14,602 bases of DNA, from assembly GCA_045647905.1 (NCBI GenBank), contig JAZRMZ010000132.1, positions 1 to 14,602 of the forward strand. The letters run 5' to 3'. The position numbers and the translations under genes are program-made. This DNA is from SIG440 sp045647905. GTDB lineage: Bacteria; Bacillota; Clostridia; Monoglobales; Monoglobaceae. Below are positions 8,154 through 14,225 of this stretch, piece by piece. Position 1 is the stretch's first letter, and each line of letters opens with the position of its first letter. The notes beneath the pieces are model-generated. The model did not search any database, was not told where the DNA came from, and saw only the letters and a list, made by a program, of their open reading frames with translations.

Positions 8154-8561
8154 TTACCCCTCACAGTCGCCGCACTTTCCAACAAGCACAGTCTGTTTTC
8201 CGTCAACCCTAAAGTTGTTCTTTTTCATCACTTCAGCCATAAGCTTCAAGGATTCATCATCATCCATATGCAAAAGCCTTCCGCAATCCATGCACTTCAT
8301 ATGAAGATGAAAAGCGCAATGCTCATCACCTGCAATCTGATAAATGAACTTTCTGCTGTGCTCCTTCATCATTCTCTTCACAGTACCTTCATTTTCCATC
8401 TGCTGAATAAGACGGTAAACCGTACTCTTTCCCGGAAGCTCTTCTTTGTTATATTCCTTTTCCATTTCAGCACAAAGTTCCTCAACCGAAAAGGCTCTTT
8501 CGCCATGTGCTGTCAAAAATTCTGTTAACTTTTTCTTTTGTGCGGTCCGATAATGTGCCAC
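8154..8561 (-). CDS. zur: Fur family metalloregulator, probably zinc uptake regulator Zur
   Basis: The product is a Fur-family repressor of about 135 residues. An N-terminal winged helix (STVYRLIQQMENEGTVKRM, the recognition region) is followed by a dimerisation domain with HLHMKCMDC and a C-terminal CGDC. The two CxxC pairs make a structural zinc site. Asp79, His85 and His87 (counting from the GTG) are candidate sensor ligands; the His of the PerR-type N-terminal sensor site is not evident. A zinc role is inferred from its place as first gene of the znuACB operon. PerR- or Fur-like metal specificity cannot be excluded. The frame opens at TTG 8579, but GTG 8561 is better placed after AAAGGG and lies outside the operator. 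A perfect Fur-type palindrome sits over its own promoter, so autoregulation is likely. Confidence 0.85.
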   Translation of the reverse strand: MAHYRTAQKKKLTEFLTAHGERAFSVEELCAEMEKEYNKEELPGKSTVYRLIQQMENEGTVKRMMKEHSRKFIYQIAGDEHCAFHLHMKCMDCGRLLHMDDDESLKLMAEVMKKNNFRVDGKQTVLVGKCGDCEG

Positions 8562-8579
8562 AAACCCCAACCCTTTCAA

Positions 8580-8600
8580 ATTTGAGAATTATTCTCAAAT
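8580..8600. promoter_or_regulatory. Fur-family operator (perfect 10-1-10 inverted repeat)
   Basis: ATTTGAGAAT and ATTCTCAAAT are perfect inverted arms around a single central base. The core TGAGAAT-n-ATTCTCA matches the 7-1-7 architecture known for Fur, PerR and Zur boxes. It begins one base downstream of the -10 hexamer, covering the predicted transcription start near 8595, so a bound repressor should block RNA polymerase. The adjacent gene encodes the likely binder. Confidence 0.88.
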
Positions 8601-8601
8601 C

Positions 8602-8630
8602 ATTATATATGCAACACGTTTCTCTGTCAA
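8602..8630 (-). promoter_or_regulatory. Consensus sigma-A promoter of the zur-znuACB operon
   Basis: On the minus strand TTGACA (8625-8630) and TATAAT (8602-8607) both match the sigma-A consensus exactly, with a 17-base spacer. Expected initiation is near 8595, giving a leader of about 34 bases before the GTG at 8561. An unmoderated promoter this strong would be very active, which fits control by the overlapping operator. Confidence 0.88.
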
Positions 8631-8650
8631 GTATTTTTATGGAGTTTAAC

Positions 8651-8685
8651 AAAAAAAGAACTGCTGCATATTTTTAACGCAACAA
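8651..8685 (-). terminator. Probable intrinsic terminator of the XRE gene
   Basis: On the minus strand TTGTTGC pairs with GCAGCAG (seven pairs, two of them G-U) around an 11-base loop, followed by a T-rich tail with seven consecutive Ts. It lies just after the XRE gene stop and upstream of the zur promoter, insulating the two units. The stem is only moderately strong. Confidence 0.5.
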
Positions 8686-8699
8686 TTCATTTTGATTAA

Positions 8700-8933
8700 T
8701 CAATCATCAAATTTCAATAGTTTATACGGTGGAATCTCCAGTACCTTTGCAATTCTGAACAAAGTATCAAGAGAAATCGCCTTATAAATATTAGGTGCCT
8801 CAATCTGTCCAATAAAGGACACACCGCAATCCAATATTTCAGCAAGCTGCTCCTGAGTTAAAGATTTCAGCTTACGGTAATAAGCTATTTTTAATCCTAT
8901 TTTCAAATAATGGTTTTTAAATTCCATATCCAT
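8700..8933 (-). CDS. XRE family helix-turn-helix transcriptional regulator
   Basis: The product is a single-domain Cro/C1-type DNA-binding protein of about 77 residues. LGLKIAYYRKLKSLTQEQLAEILDCGVSF-type sequence gives the five-helix XRE fold: IGLKIAYYRKLKSLTQEQLA leads into the recognition helix (CGVSFIGQIE), then ISLDTLFRIAKVLEIPPYKLL. No sensor or effector domain is present. An ATG at 8954 is in frame, but the one at 8933 has a GGTGA seven bases upstream and was preferred. The gene is transcribed away from the Sel1-repeat gene, so it may regulate itself and that neighbour through the shared 180-bp spacer. No toxin-like partner is adjacent, which argues against a toxin-antitoxin assignment. 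Confidence 0.88.
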   Translation of the reverse strand: MDMEFKNHYLKIGLKIAYYRKLKSLTQEQLAEILDCGVSFIGQIEAPNIYKAISLDTLFRIAKVLEIPPYKLLKFDD

Positions 8934-8963
8934 AATAACATCACCCAAAATCATTTTATCGTA

Positions 8964-9009
8964 TTGACAAAATAATATAAATATGATAAACTTGGTATAA
9001 TTATTACCA
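8964..9009 (+). promoter_or_regulatory. Candidate promoter and dyad operator for the Sel1-repeat gene
   Basis: The spacer contains TTGACA at 8964-8969 and an extended -10 TGGTATAAT at 8993-9001. These two are too far apart (26 bases) to be one promoter, so the extended -10 is the better candidate, or TTGACA pairs with a weak TAAACT at 8987. A dyad, TGGTA and TACCA with 7 bases between (8993-9009), lies directly over the TATAAT and could be bound by the divergent XRE protein. The leader to the gene would be about 105 bases. Confidence 0.4.
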
Positions 9010-9041
9010 TTGAAATAATATTATAAAAATAATAATTTCAA
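9010..9041. repeat. AT-rich inverted repeat in the divergent spacer
   Basis: TTGAAAT (9010-9016) and ATTTCAA (9035-9041) are perfect 7-base inverted arms around an 18-base AT-only centre. It lies in the predicted leader of the Sel1-repeat gene. It may be a second regulator site or just AT-rich chance symmetry. Confidence 0.3.
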
Positions 9042-9113
9042 AAAAGGTTCATCAAAGTGTTATCTTGAGCTAAAACATCATAAAATAATTTTACATCATA
9101 AGGAGAGCTTAAA

Positions 9114-9863
9114 ATGAACATAACAAAACTAACCGACTTGGCAAATTCAGGCGATATTAACGAAATTTATTCTCTTGGCGAATACTACCTGAATAATGAG
9201 AATGAATTTGATAACGCCATAAAATGTTTCACCGCAGGAGCTGAAAAAAACTCCACAAAATGTATGCATATGTTGGCATACACCATTGCAACAAAATCAA
9301 TTATGCTGAGACGATATAGTGAATCACCAAACTATTTTAATATTATTTCCATGCTTGATACCGCACTTTACTGGGAAAATAAAGCAACCGAGAGCGGTGA
9401 GGACTCCAAAGATACCCATAATACTATATGCTCGGAAATCGGAATTTCATATTACTTTTTGAGCATTGACCCAAAAACCGACGTCGATCACGCCACTCTT
9501 TATCTGGAAATTTCCATATCATACTTAAAACCTCTGTACGGAATACTGTTTTCCACCGAATCCATTTTTTACTTAGGCTGTGCTTTGCACGATTACAGTC
9601 TTTTAGGCAAAGGAAGCCCAAAAGATACCGAGCTTTCGTTCAGAATACTGAAAAACTGTGTGGATGAATATTTCAACGAACTCCCCTCAATTGCAAACAT
9701 CTCCTACTGTGTGGGAATGATGTATACCGAAGGTCGGGGTTGCCATAAGAATTATGACAAAGCACTTCATTATTTCCAACAGGCTCACAATGCAGGCTAT
9801 GATTGCAGTGAAATTCTGAGTCACTTTAAGAAAAATCTATTTGGCGGATATAACTTTGTATAG
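9114..9863 (+). CDS. Sel1-like/TPR repeat protein, function unknown
   Basis: The 249-residue cytoplasmic protein has no signal peptide or membrane segment. It is almost entirely helical. Clear Sel1/TPR-type repeats are at the N-terminus (residues about 3-45, LANSGDINEIYSLGEYYL, then AIKCFTAGAEKN) and C-terminus (about 193-230, YCVGMMYTEGRGCHKNYDKALHYFQQAHNAGY). The middle 100 residues are more diverged helices. Such repeats bind peptides or scaffold complexes; no enzymatic motif is seen. AAGGAGA six bases before the ATG gives a firm start. It is the only plus-strand gene in the window, is single, and faces an XRE regulator on one side and a convergent malic enzyme gene on the other. The specific role is unknown. 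Confidence 0.82.
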   Translation: MNITKLTDLANSGDINEIYSLGEYYLNNENEFDNAIKCFTAGAEKNSTKCMHMLAYTIATKSIMLRRYSESPNYFNIISMLDTALYWENKATESGEDSKDTHNTICSEIGISYYFLSIDPKTDVDHATLYLEISISYLKPLYGILFSTESIFYLGCALHDYSLLGKGSPKDTELSFRILKNCVDEYFNELPSIANISYCVGMMYTEGRGCHKNYDKALHYFQQAHNAGYDCSEILSHFKKNLFGGYNFV

Positions 9864-9866
9864 TTA

Positions 9867-10014
9867 AAAAAGGCCTGTATCAAAATGATTTTTTCGGGAC
9901 GTCCTAAAGGTCGTCCCCTACGTATATTGTATACACATTACACACGTGATACAATTTGTAGGGTTCGGCGGTTTCCGACGAACCGTTCTTTTTCATTTTG
10001 CTACACGCCTTTTT
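9867..10014. repeat. Palindromic intergenic element (inverted dimer of about 74-nt units)
   Basis: The whole gap between the convergent Sel1 and malic enzyme genes is an imperfect palindrome. Outer 22-base arms (9867-9888 and 9993-10014) match at 20 positions. Further in, the left half and the reverse complement of the right half remain alignable through CAAAATGA, a hairpin, CTAC and ATTGTAT. Each half has a hairpin with a 6-bp outer stem: GGGACG/CGTCCC at 9896-9917 and GGTTCG/CGAACC at 9962-9984. Stem bases differ between halves but stay paired. The A-run at the left end and T-run at the right make the outer stem look like a bidirectional terminator. No clear target duplication was found; flanking TA dinucleotides are possible. 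It is probably a dispersed repeat. Confidence 0.75.
9962..9993 (+). terminator. Intrinsic terminator for the Sel1-repeat gene
   Basis: On the plus strand GGTTCG pairs with CGAACC. Inside it, a G-A mismatch, two more pairs and a five-base loop follow. The hairpin is followed by TTCTTTTT. It lies about 100 bp after the Sel1 gene stop and is part of the larger palindromic element. The terminator form is clear, though a terminator closer to the gene may be supplied by the outer arms. Confidence 0.6.
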
Positions 10015-10018
10015 ACTT

Positions 10019-11191
10019 TTATATTCTCGCAACGCCCGAATCTCTTGCAGCCTTGGCAACAGCCTCCGCAACCCTTTTGCCGATTCTTGGGTCAAAAGCC
10101 TTGGGGAGAATGTAATCTGCCTTTAATTCCTCCTCACTCACAAGGCTTGCAATAGCATATGATGTTGCCATTTTCATTTCTTCATTGATGTCAGATGCAC
10201 GAACATCCAATGCTCCACGGAAAATTCCGGGAAAAGCAAGCTCGTTCATAATCTGATTCGGAAAATCCGAGCGTCCTGTGCCAACAACCGCCGCACCCGC
10301 AGCCAATGCCTTGTCGGGCATAATTTCGGGAACAGGATTTGCCATAGGGAACACAATACTTCCTTCTGCCATTGATGCAACCATTTCCTCGGATACAATA
10401 TTTGGAGCCGAAACCCCAACAAACACATCTGCACCCTTCATTGCATCTGCCAAGGTACCCTTCATTTTTTCACGGTTTGTAATCAAACTCATTTCAGTCT
10501 GAGCCGTGTTCAGTTCCTCCATGCCTTCGCAGATAATTCCAAAACGGTCACACATAATCATGTTCTTCACACCAAGACGGAGCAAGTGCTTTGCAATGGC
10601 AATTCCTGCCGAGCCTGCACCGTTGACAACAACCCTGACTTCATCTATTTTTTTGTTAACTACCTTCAAAGCATTAAGCATTGCCGCCGCAACGACAATT
10701 GCCGTTCCGTGCTGGTCGTCATGAAACACGGGAATGTCACAAATCTCTTTCAGCTTCTTTTCGATTTCAAAGCATCTGGGTGCCGCAATGTCTTCAAGAT
10801 TGATTCCTCCGAATGACCCCGAAATATTATAAACGGTTCTGACAATTTCATCAACATCCTGACTTTTTATGCAAATGGGAAAAGCATCAACATCCGCAAA
10901 TTCCTTAAAAAGAACACATTTCCCCTCCATAACGGGCATACCGGCTTCGGGGCCAATATCACCAAGCCCCAGAACCGCCGAACCGTCGGTCACAACAGCC
11001 ACAATATTATGTCTGCGTGTCAGCTCATATGATTTGTTAACATCCTCTTTTATAACAAGGCAAGGCTCAGCCACACCGGGCGTATACGCCGTTGCAAGAT
11101 CTTCGCTTGACTTCACGGGAGTTCTTGACACAACCTCAATTTTTCCTTTCCAGTCATAATGTTTTTCCAATGCAAGTTTTTTAATGTCCAT
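10019..11191 (-). CDS. Malic enzyme, NAD(P)-dependent, oxaloacetate-decarboxylating
   Basis: The 390-residue product is a short-form bacterial malic enzyme, converting malate to pyruvate and CO2 with reduction of NAD(P)+. It has the catalytic tyrosine region AYTPGVAEPC (Tyr36), VTDGSAVLGLGDIGPEAGMPVMEGK with the conserved lysine (Lys91), metal-binding NLEDI and FHDDQHGT (about 157-163), and a Rossmann dinucleotide motif GAGSAGIA (191-198). GRSDFPNQIMN follows near the end. Cofactor preference cannot be read safely. The open frame extends 41 codons upstream into azlD, but ATG 11191 has AAAGGA ten bases upstream and matches the family start. It begins 19 bp after the azlD stop, so it is the last gene of the azlCD operon. 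It converges on the Sel1 gene through the palindromic element. Confidence 0.95.
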   Translation of the reverse strand: MDIKKLALEKHYDWKGKIEVVSRTPVKSSEDLATAYTPGVAEPCLVIKEDVNKSYELTRRHNIVAVVTDGSAVLGLGDIGPEAGMPVMEGKCVLFKEFADVDAFPICIKSQDVDEIVRTVYNISGSFGGINLEDIAAPRCFEIEKKLKEICDIPVFHDDQHGTAIVVAAAMLNALKVVNKKIDEVRVVVNGAGSAGIAIAKHLLRLGVKNMIMCDRFGIICEGMEELNTAQTEMSLITNREKMKGTLADAMKGADVFVGVSAPNIVSEEMVASMAEGSIVFPMANPVPEIMPDKALAAGAAVVGTGRSDFPNQIMNELAFPGIFRGALDVRASDINEEMKMATSYAIASLVSEEELKADYILPKAFDPRIGKRVAEAVAKAARDSGVARI

Positions 11192-11210
11192 ATTGATCAA
11201 ATCCTTTCTT

Positions 11211-11516
11211 TTATAAAACAAAGCCTGCGGCAAATGCCGCCGCACAGGCACAAACAGCAACAACAATAAGAGAACACCTGAAATACGCAAGCACAAAGGC
11301 AACTGCCGCACCAATGGCTGAGGTCACAACATCACCCGTTGCATAAAATATGTAAGGAAAGGTCATTGCCCCCAAAACCGAATATGGCACATAAAACAAA
11401 AAACTTTTTACAAAAGGTGATTTTATTTTGCTCCTCATCAACGTAAAAGGAATCATTCTTATGCCATAAGTCACAAGAGCCATGGCTGCCAGATACGCAA
11501 AAAACATCTTGTCCAT
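11211..11516 (-). CDS. azlD: Branched-chain amino acid transport protein AzlD
   Basis: This 101-residue protein is a small membrane subunit with about three hydrophobic segments. The opening region YLAAMALVTYGIRMIPFTLM is characteristic of AzlD. It works with AzlC as the small component of a branched-chain amino acid exporter; in Bacillus the pair confers 4-azaleucine resistance. The ATG at 11516 is preceded by GAGGA, which overlaps the end of azlC, and the genes are separated by 5 bp, so they are coupled. Substrate assignment rests on family knowledge. Confidence 0.92.
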   Translation of the reverse strand: MDKMFFAYLAAMALVTYGIRMIPFTLMRSKIKSPFVKSFLFYVPYSVLGAMTFPYIFYATGDVVTSAIGAAVAFVLAYFRCSLIVVAVCACAAAFAAGFVL

Positions 11517-11521
11517 AAGCC

Positions 11522-12238
11522 TTAATCCTCCTCATCACACTTGGGCGCTGCCACAGCCATAATTCCCGATGCAACAACGGCGCAGATAATAATCTGAAAT
11601 CCCGTTGAAATCTGTTTCAGAAAGGGAATAAAATACATGGCGCAACTCATTGCCGAAGCAATCAGAACAGCGCACAAAACACCTTTATCCTCCCTCGCAG
11701 GGGGAACAATAATTGCAACAAACATACTGTAAAGCGCAAGCCCCAACGCTGAGCAAAGACTTGGCGGCAAAACCTGACCTGCGTAAACTCCAAGCACCGT
11801 TCCAAGAGTCCAGCCAATGGGCGGCAAAGTTATCAGGCCATACATAAACCGCCGTCCAATCAACCCACGCTCAGCCGCCGCAACAGCAAAGACCTCGTCC
11901 GTTATGGCAAATGAAGTTATCATTCTGTGGGGAGTTGTGAAGCTCTTGTCGAGCTTCTGAGTCAAAGCAAGCCCCATAAGGCAATAACGCATATTTATAA
12001 CCAACTGAGCAAGAATCATTTCAATTATTGTACCACAGGCGGCAATAATGCCGATTCCTGCAAGCTGACCTGCCGAGGTCAGATTTGTCAGCGAAATGAG
12101 AATTGCTCCCAGTGAGGGTATTCCCATTCCCACTGCGGTTATTCCAAAACCGAAGGACACCGAAAGGTAGCCCAGGGCAATGGGCAGGCCCTTATTAAGC
12201 CCGTAAAAATAAGAATTCTGTGATTTTTCTTTTGTCAT
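11522..12238 (-). CDS. azlC: Branched-chain amino acid exporter AzlC
   Basis: The 238-residue membrane protein matches the AzlC family along its length. KGLPIALGYLSVSFGFGITA at about residues 15-34 and MILAQLVINMRYCLMGLALTQKL with SFAITDEVFAV in the middle are the family's core motifs. About six to seven membrane segments are visible. It forms, with AzlD, an exporter of branched-chain amino acids or analogues. The ATG at 12238 has AGGTGA four bases upstream. It starts 16 bp after the stop of the preceding DUF4145-like gene, so it is probably on that gene's transcript. Family regulators (AzlB/Lrp type) are not encoded nearby. Confidence 0.93.
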   Translation of the reverse strand: MTKEKSQNSYFYGLNKGLPIALGYLSVSFGFGITAVGMGIPSLGAILISLTNLTSAGQLAGIGIIAACGTIIEMILAQLVINMRYCLMGLALTQKLDKSFTTPHRMITSFAITDEVFAVAAAERGLIGRRFMYGLITLPPIGWTLGTVLGVYAGQVLPPSLCSALGLALYSMFVAIIVPPAREDKGVLCAVLIASAMSCAMYFIPFLKQISTGFQIIICAVVASGIMAVAAPKCDEED

Positions 12239-12254
12239 TTCTTCACCTGATTAT

Positions 12255-13952
12255 TCAACACTTCAAAGCCTGAATCTGTTCAACGGTTGTTTCCTTATGA
12301 ACAGGCGCAAAAAGATTGCTCGGCTTATATTCCTTCATCATTACAACAAGCATATTCAGATAGTTTTCCTGATTATGCAAGCCCACAAATTTGCCAAAGA
12401 GATTTTTTTCAACCCCGGCAAACTGATCCTGTTGCGTTACACTCCGGTTAACATTTTTATATCTGAGTCTATGCCAATAGATAAATTTCACACCTTCAAG
12501 CAAAACATTCGCAAGATACCTGAGAGGCAAATCCTTGCCGGCTCTCCAGGCAACATAAGCCGCTTCGCACGCTCTGAGAATCCAGTAATAATATCTGGCA
12601 TCACATGGGTCGGGGTTATTCTTATAACATTTCAGACATATAAGACTTTCGTTTGTCCAGCAAATGGGATTTTCAAGGAATCCGCTGGCAATATCAATCA
12701 TAGCCTGTATATCACCGTTGTCCGCCTTTTCCTTCAATCTGACAAAATCCTCTATCATCATCAGCTCGCCATAGGTAAAGCATTTTGCCCATCTGCCGTT
12801 GTATTTACGTTTTGTGCTGTAATATTCATTCGTTCCCGACAAAGGTGCATTCTCTGTTGTTTCACCCTTTTCCATATAGGTTTTGAACATTTCAATCACT
12901 TTTTTGATTTCATCAAAGCCTTTTGAAACATCACTTTTTCCCGGTGTCCATGACTTGTCGTGGGACCCCTTGTTTCCTGACCTTCTGGCAGAATGCAAAA
13001 GCTCCGTCTGGGTTTGAGAGAGTCTGCCTGCCGTGCCCAGCTTGTTTATCTTATCCTCAAGACTTTCTCTTTCTTCAAAATGCACCGAAAGATTTCTGCC
13101 CAGCTCCTTCACAACAACCTCAAGTGCCATACGGATTTCATACAAAGCACTTTCATAATTTTGTTCACCGTTTCGCAGCTTTGCATTGCCAAGATGCAGT
13201 TTTATTTTTGGATACCTTTTGTTAACATCAAAAGCCTCGCCCTTGTTTCCTCTTTCCCTCGCCTTGAAGGACAAATTGTTTGCCTTGGGCTGATTCTTCG
13301 CCGAAGCCTTACCTTTGTTCTTGTTCTGCTCAGCATTGAACCCAATCAATACAAAATTCACAAAAAGGTTCATATTCACCCGCACAGCTTCAATACGGCT
13401 TTGGGCATCTTTATATTCGGTTGTCTCCTGAAAGGTAGACAGAAGCAAGTGAATCTTGGTACTTTGCTTGTTTGTTGCCTTCAGCTCCTCACAAACACGT
13501 TTGACCATCCATTTAAGGGATTTATCGGCATAACCTATCTTCAATTCCTCACAGGCAAAAGACAAAACATGCCTGAATGTTTTTTTATATATTTCAAAAG
13601 CTTTGTCAAGCTCACCGTTTCTTGCAAATTTCTGCGCATCCTTATAAATTTTCTGAGTCTCAACGGGGAGACGTACCGATTTTACGGCTTGCTTTTTCTG
13701 AACTTTTTGCTTATTTCCCTGTGGTCTGTTACCTGTTGTTTTTTTCGCAGGTGAACTGGGTTTAACAGATGCAGGACGTTGTTTTTGGGTCACCTGCTCC
13801 TTTTTTTCAGCCTTTGGCGCAGATTTCGAATTATTCACAGAACCATAACGTTCAGAATAATAATATCCGTTCTTTTCACCCTTTTTCGTTTTTGACTTGT
13901 TATCAAATAATTCCTCCTTGATAACCTCCATTATCCTTTTTATAAGTGCCAT
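12255..13952 (-). CDS. Uncharacterised protein with DUF4145/HEPN-like module and Sel1-like C-terminal region
   Basis: I do not recognise the whole 565-residue protein. Residues 1-16 form an amphipathic helix; 17-95 are a basic, Lys/Gln/Pro-rich disordered linker. Residues about 100-205 are helical (NGELDKAFEIYKKTFRHVLSF). Residues about 245-360 resemble the DUF4145/HEPN fold: YESALYEIRMALEVVVKEL, then a long helix and ARRSGNKGSHD, where Arg324 and His331 form an Rx6H pattern with the family GN. The first helical block may be a degenerate copy of this module. The C-terminal 200 residues include DNGDIQAMIDIASGF, Sel1-like, and many aromatic and cysteine residues. No membrane segment or signal is seen. 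ATG 13952 has GAGGA five bases upstream; the ATG at 13964 has none. It heads the azlC-azlD-malic enzyme operon. HEPN domains are often RNases, but activity here is only inferred. Confidence 0.75.
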   Translation of the reverse strand: MALIKRIMEVIKEELFDNKSKTKKGEKNGYYYSERYGSVNNSKSAPKAEKKEQVTQKQRPASVKPSSPAKKTTGNRPQGNKQKVQKKQAVKSVRLPVETQKIYKDAQKFARNGELDKAFEIYKKTFRHVLSFACEELKIGYADKSLKWMVKRVCEELKATNKQSTKIHLLLSTFQETTEYKDAQSRIEAVRVNMNLFVNFVLIGFNAEQNKNKGKASAKNQPKANNLSFKARERGNKGEAFDVNKRYPKIKLHLGNAKLRNGEQNYESALYEIRMALEVVVKELGRNLSVHFEERESLEDKINKLGTAGRLSQTQTELLHSARRSGNKGSHDKSWTPGKSDVSKGFDEIKKVIEMFKTYMEKGETTENAPLSGTNEYYSTKRKYNGRWAKCFTYGELMMIEDFVRLKEKADNGDIQAMIDIASGFLENPICWTNESLICLKCYKNNPDPCDARYYYWILRACEAAYVAWRAGKDLPLRYLANVLLEGVKFIYWHRLRYKNVNRSVTQQDQFAGVEKNLFGKFVGLHNQENYLNMLVVMMKEYKPSNLFAPVHKETTVEQIQALKC

Positions 13953-13990
13953 TTTTATCCTCATTTCAAAATTTTACAAAACTATGTTTC

Positions 13991-14019
13991 ATTCTATCAA
14001 AAAACGCATTTATTGTCAA
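13991..14019 (-). promoter_or_regulatory. Strong sigma-A promoter of the DUF4145-azlCD-malic enzyme operon
   Basis: On the minus strand TTGACA (14014-14019), a 17-base spacer and TAGAAT (13991-13996) form a near-consensus promoter. The predicted start near 13984 gives a leader of about 32 bases to the ATG at 13952. No operator-like palindrome overlaps it. A palindromic mobile-type element begins about 60 bp upstream. Confidence 0.8.
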
Positions 14020-14078
14020 GCAAAGGAAATTGAAAAAACATTAAGTTAAAAAAGCAAAAATTTTATTATACAAAAAGA

Positions 14079-14224
14079 GGTTCTTTTTCAAATGTTGGGG
14101 TTTTTGAACCTCAAAGATGTTTCGACTACGCTCAACATGACAGCTATGTTCGTCTTAATTCTGTAATCCCGAGCATCGTCGAGGGATCTTCTCGAAAACC
14201 CACCCCAACATTTGTGATAGAACC
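14079..14224. mobile_element. MITE-like element, 146 bp, with terminal inverted repeats and 8-bp target duplication
   Basis: The ends GGTTCT and AGAACC begin 23-base terminal inverted repeats (20 matches), including a perfect 13-base arm CAAATGTTGGGGT at 14089-14101 against 14202-14214. The element is flanked on both sides by the identical octamer CAAAAAGA (14071-14078 and 14225-14232), which looks like a target site duplication. It has no coding capacity. Inside, two 22-nt hairpins on opposite strands share the loop pattern TCGACnAnGCTC but have different, still complementary stems: ATGTT/AACAT (14117-14138) and ATCCC/GGGAT (14166-14187). A small non-autonomous element mobilised by an unknown transposase is the best reading. 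Eight-base duplications and GG ends would suit an ISL3-type transposase, which is inference. Confidence 0.75.
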
Positions 14225-14225
14225 C

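Noticed and set aside
8700..9863. XRE gene plus Sel1 gene as a toxin-antitoxin or defence module
   Set aside because: The genes are divergent, the Sel1 protein has no toxin motif, and no nuclease, NTPase or RelE/HipA-like gene is adjacent. Simple regulation is the more economical reading.
9885..10155. Short frames across the 9867-10014 palindrome
   Set aside because: They are made of hairpin sequence plus antisense malic enzyme and have no start signals.
12297..13754. Long plus-strand open frames of 209 and 253 codons
   Set aside because: They are antisense to the 565-residue protein, whose frame has a good promoter, ribosome binding site and coherent helical domains. The antisense translations look like compositional shadows.
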